Source of the DNA: Chloroflexota bacterium
GTDB taxonomy: Bacteria; Chloroflexota; Ktedonobacteria; Ktedonobacterales; JADMIN01
Assembly: GCA_021323855.1 (NCBI GenBank)
Contig: JAJPKE010000011.1
Span: 1 to 58,841 of the forward strand
Reading direction: 5' to 3'
Length of the DNA stretch: 58,841 nt
Below are positions 53,586 to 58,841 of this stretch, one piece after another. Both the position numbers and the translations under genes were made by a program. The stretch's first letter is position 1. Each line of letters begins with the position of its first letter. The notes under the pieces are model-generated. The model made no database searches. It saw only the letters and a program-made list of their open reading frames with translations, and had not been told where the DNA came from.

Positions 53586-53630
53586 TTCAATGGGTTCACT
53601 ATACGATACGAAGTATGCGGCCTGTTGAGG

Positions 53631-55331
53631 TTAGCCCGCGACGCTCCAGCCAAAGGGACCGGCGGCGGTCTGCGTATCCACCTGCTTGAAGGTGTGGCCG
53701 TTGTCGGGGCTGCTGAGATAGGTGCCGGAGGCCGCCGTGATGGCGATGCTCTGGCTATCCGGCGCCCACAGCATCGTCATATTCGCCAGCAGTGGCTCTC
53801 CCAGCAGCAGATGCGTGATGCTGGCGGGCTGGCCGTTGCTGATGCGCATGCTCACAATACCAACGCTGATCTGCGCGGCCAGATGGGTGCCATCCGGCGA
53901 CCAGGCGGGCACGCCAGTGACGCCATTCAGTTTGCTGCTCGCCAGCGATGCGCCGTTCTGCGTCGCCAGGGATAGCTCGCCGTCTTCAGAGACGATGGCC
54001 GCCGTATTGCCAGTTGGCGACCAGTAGATGCCCGTGATGGCGTTCCCTGGCGCGCTATTGGTGATGGTCAGGCCGGGTTGCGTGGCGGAGACGGTGGCAA
54101 GCGCCGGTGTCTCGTTTTGTGTAATGCCCACCAGCCAGAGGCCAGTGCCCTGCTTCGGCGTAAAGCCAGCGGCAGTGACATGCGCATCTGCCGGGGTGAG
54201 CCGCACCGTATTGCTTTGCAGCAGATCGCGCGTAAAGATGCCAGTGATCGTCTTGCTGGTCGCGTCCCAGGTGGCCCAGGTCAGCGCGGGATGCTGGGCA
54301 TCGGGCAGCCAGAACATCTGCTCCACGACAGCGGCGAGGTTTGCCGGGTCCGCATGGGCCGCAAGCTGGCTGGCGCGCCGGTTGACAAGATCGTAGCTCC
54401 AAACGCTCTGTTCGGCGTTGTTCACCTGAATATACGCCAGCCGCAGGCTATCCTGGCTCCAGAGCGGCGAAATCGCCAAACCCTGCGTGCTGGTGGTAAT
54501 CGCCTGATCGTTGGTGCCATCGGCGTTGACCACATGCAGCGTGCCATCAGCCGCCTGATAGGCGATGCGGGTGCCATCCGGCGACCAGACCAACGCTGGA
54601 TGCACTGAACAAATGCCCGCGCCGGAGCAGAGCGCGCTGGCGCTGCTGAGCGGCGTATCGCCCTGCCGGTCTGCGCGAATGACGTGCAGGCGTCCGCTGC
54701 CGGCCTCTGCATAGACTACATATTTGCCGTCCGGCGAAACGCTCCACACGGAGCTAACCTGCACATTGGACGGCGTGAGCCGCTGGGCGAGGCCGGGTCC
54801 GCTCTCCGGTGCGCTCCAGAGCGCACCATCGTGTTCATAGACCACGCGGTTGCCGGCGGCCAGTGGCGCGTCATTGGGGTTGGGATTGCCGATGACGGGT
54901 GTAGAGCCGTGCCTGGCTGTTGAAGGGCCAGAATGGAAGAGACCCTGCTTGAGCAGCAGGGCCGACCCAACGAGGATGACGAAAACGGCGGCGGTTTGCA
55001 GCGCGATACGTCCCCAATGCGGCGGCGATCCACGGTTCGCTGAACGGCGCTCCGCCGGTTGCGGAGCGGATGGATGCGCCTCGTTGGCTCTTGCCTGCTG
55101 GCGCAGAATTGCCGCGAATTCGGGAGAATTGAAGATGCGGTCATGGAGCGCCGCTGAGGGTGACACTCTCGGGGTGTTGGCGAGCAGCGTGTCGTAACGA
55201 CGATATTCGGTGACGACCTCGCTGCACTGGGCACAACCGTCAAGATGCGCCGCGACCTCCGTGTGGAGTTGCGGGTCTAGCATATCGTCGAGATAGGCGC
55301 TGAGATAATTCTCGGCCTTCTCGCAGTTCAT
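53631..55331 (-). CDS. Anti-sigma factor with zinc-binding N-terminus and external beta-propeller
   Basis: 566 residues: a zf-HC2 anti-sigma domain (CEKAENYLSAYLDDML...HLDGCAQC, the His-x3-Cys-x2-Cys zinc motif at residues 29-36), one membrane helix (about 108-130) and a C-terminal TolB/WD40-like beta-propeller with repeats such as SVSPDGKYVVYAEAGS and LVWSPDGTRIAYQAADG. The propeller faces outward and probably senses a ligand or cell-surface state to free the sigma factor. Its start overlaps the sigma gene stop by four bases (ATGA), so the two are translationally coupled. Confidence 0.88.
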   Translation of the reverse strand: MNCEKAENYLSAYLDDMLDPQLHTEVAAHLDGCAQCSEVVTEYRRYDTLLANTPRVSPSAALHDRIFNSPEFAAILRQQARANEAHPSAPQPAERRSANRGSPPHWGRIALQTAAVFVILVGSALLLKQGLFHSGPSTARHGSTPVIGNPNPNDAPLAAGNRVVYEHDGALWSAPESGPGLAQRLTPSNVQVSSVWSVSPDGKYVVYAEAGSGRLHVIRADRQGDTPLSSASALCSGAGICSVHPALVWSPDGTRIAYQAADGTLHVVNADGTNDQAITTSTQGLAISPLWSQDSLRLAYIQVNNAEQSVWSYDLVNRRASQLAAHADPANLAAVVEQMFWLPDAQHPALTWATWDATSKTITGIFTRDLLQSNTVRLTPADAHVTAAGFTPKQGTGLWLVGITQNETPALATVSATQPGLTITNSAPGNAITGIYWSPTGNTAAIVSEDGELSLATQNGASLASSKLNGVTGVPAWSPDGTHLAAQISVGIVSMRISNGQPASITHLLLGEPLLANMTMLWAPDSQSIAITAASGTYLSSPDNGHTFKQVDTQTAAGPFGWSVAG

Positions 55332-55960
55332 TTCGTAACGCCTCCCCCCTGTTCAAGCGCGCGATAGTGTTCGCGGAACGAGTGTCGCGCGCGAGACAGG
55401 TACATTTTGACGCCACTCTCTGCAATGTTCAAGGTCGAAGCAATCTCCGCGTAGGAGAAGCCTTCTTGCGTGTAGAGCAGCAGGGCCGCGCGATAGTGGT
55501 GCGGCATGCGCTTGAGCGCCGCATGCACCAACTCCGAGGTCCCAATGGTTTCTTGCGGGTCAGCGCTTTCAACGTCGGCAGGCTCATGATCGAGGTCCTG
55601 CCAGGGAAGCCACGCGATCAGCTTGCGTCTGCGCAGAGCATCGTATGCCGTGTTGGTAGCGATACGATAGAGCCAGGCCGAAAGTTTCAGGTTCGCGTCC
55701 ATTTTGGGCAGCGCCTTGAAGGCTTTCAAGAATGTATCCTGGGTCAGATCGTCCGCCTGTTCGCGGTTGCCGACCAGATGATAGATGTAGTTGTAAAGGG
55801 GGGTCTTATACTCGTCGTAGATCCGTTCAAAGGACCACGCCTGTTCCGTCGCCCTTGCTTCAGCCACAGACGCGCGCTCCCTTACTGAATCGGACTGCTT
55901 GGTTGCAGCCTCGTCAGTGAGCGAACGTCCCGCCACCGCAGTTCCGGTTATCAGGTTCAT
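55328..55960 (-). CDS. ECF-type RNA polymerase sigma factor
   Basis: ~210 residues with sigma region 2 (FERIYDEYKTPLYNYIYHLVGNREQADDLTQDTFLKAF, TDxF-type -10 contacts) and region 4 (LVHAALKRMPHHYRAALLLYTQEGFSYAEIASTLNIAESGVKMYLSRAR). It directs transcription from stress or envelope promoters. The ATG at 55960 follows GGAG; a long extension to 56065 has no support. It is followed with a 4-base overlap by its anti-sigma partner, so the pair forms a switch. Confidence 0.93.
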   Translation of the reverse strand: MNLITGTAVAGRSLTDEAATKQSDSVRERASVAEARATEQAWSFERIYDEYKTPLYNYIYHLVGNREQADDLTQDTFLKAFKALPKMDANLKLSAWLYRIATNTAYDALRRRKLIAWLPWQDLDHEPADVESADPQETIGTSELVHAALKRMPHHYRAALLLYTQEGFSYAEIASTLNIAESGVKMYLSRARHSFREHYRALEQGGGVTK

Positions 55961-56224
55961 TCCTCCGGCTCCTTCGCGCCGGTCCCGGTCCCGCTGCTGA
56001 GGCAGGGGGTCGTTGTCGTCAGACCCTCTGTGAAGTGGAACGGACTCGTGAGACGGCGGTAACATAAGCCTGACAGGCTGCCTTTCACTACTCAGGTGAA
56101 CGGGGGCATCATATCAAACTGTTGTGTGGCTCACCAAAGAACACGCCCAACTTTCCTATACCGTCTCATCGAAGCATCTCATCGAGATATCAGTTTCACT
56201 CCGCTCGCTTTCTCAGTTTCTCCC

Positions 56225-57223
56225 CTAGCGTCTGGTGGATGCCCGCTCGCTCCGTAGCCAGGTATAGACGTTCGCGGCGAACTCGTCGGGCACTTCTTCC
56301 TGCGGCAGCGCACCGCAATCGAAGACGCGCAATTCGGCGCGCGGATTGCCCCGGCGGAAGGCGCGCGCATTTTCCAGCGGCGTAAAGGGTGCGTCTTTGC
56401 CCCAGCAGAGCAGAATTGGCTGCGTGAGATGTGGATAGGCCGCATCAACCGAGGTATTCAGCGCACCAGAAATGAAGCTGGCGATGGCGAAGCGGCCTCC
56501 CGGCTGGTGCGTCATGGTATAGTAGATGTCAATCATGTCGTCGCTGACCCGCTCGCGGTTGGCATAGGTCTGCGATTGCAGGAAGTAGCGCAGGCTGGGA
56601 CGCGAACAGAGCAGGTTGTAGATGCCCTGGCCCAACAGCGGCGACCGCAGCAGCGCCCGCGCCAGCCGTCTCCCTGGCGATTCATATTCATCCGCCAGAT
56701 TTTCCAGTCCTGTCGGCGCAATCAAGATCAACCGGGCGAACAACCCTGGCCGCTGCGCAGCGGCGCGTATCGTAAACGCCGCCGTCAACGACGAAGCGAC
56801 GATAGATACCGGCTGATCGGCCCCGCCGATGACCTGCCGGACGAAATCCTCGATCAGCGCCTCATAGATATCCGGCGTGTAGGTGATGGCCGGGCGGTCG
56901 GAGCGGCCAAAGCCCAGCAGATCGAACGCATAGACGCGGAAATCGCGCGCAAACAGATCAAAGACGCGGCGAAACTCATAGGAGGAGGCGCCGGCATAGA
57001 CACCATGCACCAGCACCAGCGGCTCACCCTGCCCCTTGACGGTATAGGCGATATTGCCATGCCGCCAGGCGTACTGCCGCTGCTCACCATCCAGCACCAC
57101 CGGCGGCTCCCCAACCCCCAGATCACTCAGCGCATTGCCCAGCGCCAGCGCGCCAGCGGCCCCCGCCGTTGCCAGCGCCGCAATCTGCCAGGCTGCCAAC
57201 CCACGTCCTCGCCGTCTCGTCAT
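56225..57223 (-). CDS. Alpha/beta-fold hydrolase lacking the catalytic histidine
   Basis: ~332 residues with an N-terminal membrane anchor (GLAAWQIAALATAGAAGALALG), then an alpha/beta hydrolase fold: LVHGVYAGASSYEFRRVFD (oxyanion region), VRVYAFDLLGFGRSDR, the nucleophile elbow as VASSLTA (Ser; usual form GxSxG) and the acid in CWGKDAPFT. The expected C-terminal His (CGHxPxxExP) is Ala: DCGALPQEEVPDEF, codon GCG. Either another residue serves or the protein is not a classic hydrolase. The start 57223 is chosen from GAGG eight bases upstream; ATG 57229 is also possible. Confidence 0.8.
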   Translation of the reverse strand: MTRRRGRGLAAWQIAALATAGAAGALALGNALSDLGVGEPPVVLDGEQRQYAWRHGNIAYTVKGQGEPLVLVHGVYAGASSYEFRRVFDLFARDFRVYAFDLLGFGRSDRPAITYTPDIYEALIEDFVRQVIGGADQPVSIVASSLTAAFTIRAAAQRPGLFARLILIAPTGLENLADEYESPGRRLARALLRSPLLGQGIYNLLCSRPSLRYFLQSQTYANRERVSDDMIDIYYTMTHQPGGRFAIASFISGALNTSVDAAYPHLTQPILLCWGKDAPFTPLENARAFRRGNPRAELRVFDCGALPQEEVPDEFAANVYTWLRSERASTRR

Positions 57224-57388
57224 CTCCATATCCTCGTACCCTACCCCTTCGCCCTTCTGCTCGCTATGATACTCCACCCATCCCACTGTCGGTTTGCTAT
57301 CCGGTCGCCGTTTGCTCCACCTGCACTGTTGCAATCCGTATGCCGCACTCGATCAACACGTCAGTGGACGCGCGACGGCTGGCGAGTG

Positions 57389-57889
57389 CTACTGTGCCGG
57401 TGGGTGCTCGGTTACGCGCGTGGTGAGGATATCTATCGCGTGGGGCAGCACCGGCAGGATGACGGCCAGGCACTCGCGGACGCCTTTAGGGCTGCCCGGC
57501 AGGTTCACGATCAACGTGCTACCCCGGCAGCCAGCAACGGCGCGCGTCAACATCGCCATCGGCGTCACGCGCAGGCTCTCCATGCGCATCGCCTCGGCAA
57601 GCCCCGGCACCAGCCGCTCGGCAACGGCCAGCGTCGCCTCCGGCGTGACATCGGTCGGGCTGAGTCCGGTGCCGCCAGTGGTGAGGATCAGGTCCAGGCG
57701 CAGATCGTCCGCCCAGTGGCGCAGCACACTCTCAATGGCGGCGCGTTCATCCGCGACGATCCGCCGCGCGCGCACTGTGGCGGAGAGCGGCGGCGCTGCC
57801 ACCATCTCAGCGATAGCGTCGCCGGAGGTATCTTCACGCTGGCCCGCCGCGCCTTTGGTGCTGGCCGTCAGGATGCCAACGGTTATCAT
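57389..57889 (-). CDS. moaB: MoaB/MogA-type molybdopterin adenylyltransferase
   Basis: 166 residues. Activates molybdopterin with ATP in molybdenum cofactor synthesis. Seen: LTTGGTGLSPTDVTPEAT (the family signature), the N-terminal VGILTAST and the PGSPKGVRECL motif. ATG 57889 has GAGGAGG at about six bases; the TTG six bases upstream is unlikely to be used. No other moa genes adjoin. Confidence 0.93.
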   Translation of the reverse strand: MITVGILTASTKGAAGQREDTSGDAIAEMVAAPPLSATVRARRIVADERAAIESVLRHWADDLRLDLILTTGGTGLSPTDVTPEATLAVAERLVPGLAEAMRMESLRVTPMAMLTRAVAGCRGSTLIVNLPGSPKGVRECLAVILPVLPHAIDILTTRVTEHPPAQ

Positions 57890-57954
57890 ATGCAACCTCC
57901 TCTATAAGAGGCAAGGTGAATCATTGGATAGACGAATAGACGCCTCGCCAGGAA

Positions 57955-58159
57955 GCCCCCACCCCCAACCCCTCCCCCGTGCGCGGGAGAGGGGGAGCAG
58001 AGCATCGGCGGTTGAAACCGCGCCTGTATGGCTTTCAGCCGCCAAGTCCGCCTGCGCGGACTCGGAGCATGCACTGTCTGCGCACCCCTCACCTGCGCCG
58101 GGTGGGGCTCCCGCGCTCTGGCACCCCTCTCCTATGGGAGAGGGGCTGGGGGTGAGGTC
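57955..58159. repeat. Mosaic of GC-rich and hairpin repeats upstream of the riboswitch region
   Basis: GC-rich repeat (57955-57993), GCGGT-TGAA-ACCGC (58008-58021), AGTCC-GCCTGCGC-GGACT (58045-58062) and a second GC-rich repeat (58124-58159). Otherwise the gap 57890-58719 is non-coding except for the riboswitch elements listed separately. Confidence 0.6.
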
Positions 58160-58250
58160 TCTCTCGCATCATCATACTATGCCGAAAATATGTGCAGCGC
58201 CAGCACAACGCGCGATGCCTGGCTGCCTCGTGCCAAAAACTCGTCAGTTT

Positions 58251-58280
58251 TTGACGTGGCGCGCAACCTTGTGCGATACT
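58251..58280 (+). promoter_or_regulatory. Promoter of the tandem-riboswitch transcript
   Basis: TTGACG (58251-58256), 18 bases, GATACT (58275-58280). It would start transcription about 10-15 bases before the guanine aptamer, which supports both predictions. Confidence 0.65.
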
Positions 58281-58300
58281 GCATCTGTCCGTTTGAGGAC

Positions 58301-58370
58301 ACACTCGTATAGACCTGGGAATACGGCCCAGGCGTTTCTACCAGGCGACCGTAAATCGCCCGACTACGAG
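58301..58370 (+). ncRNA. Purine riboswitch aptamer, guanine class
   Basis: All parts of the purine aptamer are visible: P1 CTCGTA (58304-58309) with TACGAG (58365-58370); P2 CCTGGG...CCCAGG with loop AATACGG; the junction GTTTCTACC; P3 GGCGA...TCGCC with loop CCGTAAA; and the 3' junction CGAC before P1. The specificity position (the base just before the 3' P1 strand) is C, which selects guanine/hypoxanthine rather than adenine (T). It lies a few bases upstream of a ykkC-family aptamer. Confidence 0.92.
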
Positions 58371-58374
58371 CTGA

Positions 58375-58540
58375 AGTGCGTCTAGGGTTCCGCTGCTGGT
58401 GGCATTGGGCACTCATTGCTACTGCCAGGAGGACTGGTCCGAGCGACGCAAGCCCCACGGTTTCACATGCCTGGCGCGTGTGCCAAACTGGCGGCGCTAC
58501 ACCACGGGGACTAAAAGCCCGGATGGTAGGTTCACTCGCC
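58375..58540 (+). ncRNA. ykkC-family riboswitch aptamer (probably PRPP, subtype 2b)
   Basis: The conserved ykkC blocks occur in order: CTAGGGTTCCG (58382-58392), ACTGGTCCGAGC (58433-58444) and, after a variable stem, GGGGACTAAAAGCCCGG (58506-58522). The first helix pairs GCGTC (58378-58382) with GACGC (58445-58449), and an inner stem CTGGTGGCA/TGCTACTGCCAG is formed between. ykkC aptamers sense guanidine, ppGpp, PRPP or nucleoside diphosphates depending on subtype. A guanine aptamer directly upstream is characteristic of the PRPP-sensing subtype, so PRPP is the likely ligand; the sequence alone does not settle it. Confidence 0.85.
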
Positions 58541-58551
58541 ATACGAACCAC

Positions 58552-58634
58552 CAGGCCGGTTTCTACTCATTTTCCTCCGGCCTGTATCTGATTCGATGGA
58601 CCCCTACCGGCTCGCACACCCGATTGTGCGCCGG
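58552..58634 (+). promoter_or_regulatory. Hairpins downstream of the tandem riboswitch (expression platform candidates)
   Basis: CAGGCCGG (58552-58559) with CCGGCCTG (58577-58584), and CCGG-CT-CGCACA with TGTGCG-CCGG (58607-58634). Neither has a long T-run right after it; the second is followed by moderately T-rich DNA. One of them probably forms the terminator that the aptamers control. Confidence 0.45.
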
Positions 58635-58719
58635 GTCGCGCTGATTTACCTGTTTCGCTCTGGTGTTCTCATCCCTGTCTGTATAGACACGCTAGACTGC
58701 AAATGGAGGGGCACCACTC

Positions 58720-58841
58720 ATGGCGACCACCGAAACCGTACCGGCTGGCGAGACCCCAGCCACGACTCCGCCGCCTGCCAAACCGGGCTTCTTTGCGGAT
58801 GTCTTGCATCCCGAACGTGTGGGCAGTTCGCATCGCACCGA
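58720..58841 (+). CDS. 5' end of a riboswitch-controlled gene, cut by the window end
   Basis: ATG 58720 follows GGAGGGG at eight bases. The 40 visible codons read a Thr/Pro-rich start then KPGFFADVLHPERVGSSHRT. This is too short to name. Because the gene lies behind a guanine plus PRPP-type riboswitch, a purine permease or a purine biosynthesis enzyme is expected. The position of SSHRT after a disordered lead resembles the start of NCS2-type purine permeases, but this is a guess. Confidence 0.7.
   Translation, partial: MATTETVPAGETPATTPPPAKPGFFADVLHPERVGSSHRT

Noticed and set aside
53413..53628. Small plus-strand gene in the gap before the anti-sigma gene
   Set aside because: No ribosome site, overlaps strong hairpins and a terminator, and the residues show no pattern of selection.
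58301..58370. Adenine riboswitch
   Set aside because: The specificity base before the 3' P1 strand is C, not T, so guanine class.

Overview
This window is high-GC bacterial DNA that most resembles a Chloroflexota (Ktedonobacteria-like) chromosome. The strongest taxonomic clues are three adjacent giant membrane proteins of the Chlor_Arch_YYY/DUF2298 and TIGR03663 types, families known essentially from Chloroflexi and Archaea. An F420-type (Ddn-like) oxidoreductase and many small palindromic repeats in the gaps fit this. I see no rRNA, tRNA, CRISPR array or transposase. No database was consulted; family names come from motifs read in the translations.

Layout. 0-5.4 kb: copper module (copA, csoR with an operator over its promoter), a small SWIM zinc-finger gene behind a long conserved leader, prs. 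5.9-11.8 kb: MMPL exporter, zinc-ribbon membrane protein, M24 peptidase, uracil-DNA glycosylase variant. 11.9-18.0 kb: S9 peptidase, ATPase-TPR-LuxR regulator, bicupin, and a second inverted copy of the SWIM cassette. 18.3-30.0 kb: leftward operon of three GT-C-like/DUF2298 proteins ending in rnc. 30.3-32.4 kb: a visibly AT-richer island with an Mrr nuclease-ParA ATPase fusion, a small partner gene and two perfect DnaA boxes. 32.5-41.3 kb: purE; two paralogous unknown proteins with a dual-specificity phosphatase; a TetR-regulated ABC exporter operon holding the Ddn-like enzyme; nitrilase; an inactive-looking serine-hydrolase-fold protein. 41.3-53.2 kb: frameshifted methyltransferase, PAS sensor with degenerate kinase, GT-C membrane protein, acetate uptake/acetyl-CoA synthetase pair, GT9 enzyme, TIR protein, PAP2 phosphatase. 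53.3-58.8 kb: candidate structured RNA, ECF sigma/anti-sigma pair, alpha/beta hydrolase lacking its catalytic His, moaB, and a tandem guanine plus ykkC-family (probably PRPP) riboswitch in front of a gene cut by the window end.

Themes. Purine/PRPP metabolism recurs (prs, purE, tandem riboswitch). Envelope and surface-glycan functions dominate the membrane genes (GT-C, GT9, PAP2, MMPL, ABC). Accessory, possibly defensive, genes are the Mrr-ParA fusion and the TIR protein. The intergenic DNA is a mosaic of at least four small palindromic repeat families. Two of them keep a constant loop while their stems vary in a compensatory way, and a GC-rich family repeatedly abuts or supplies stop codons.
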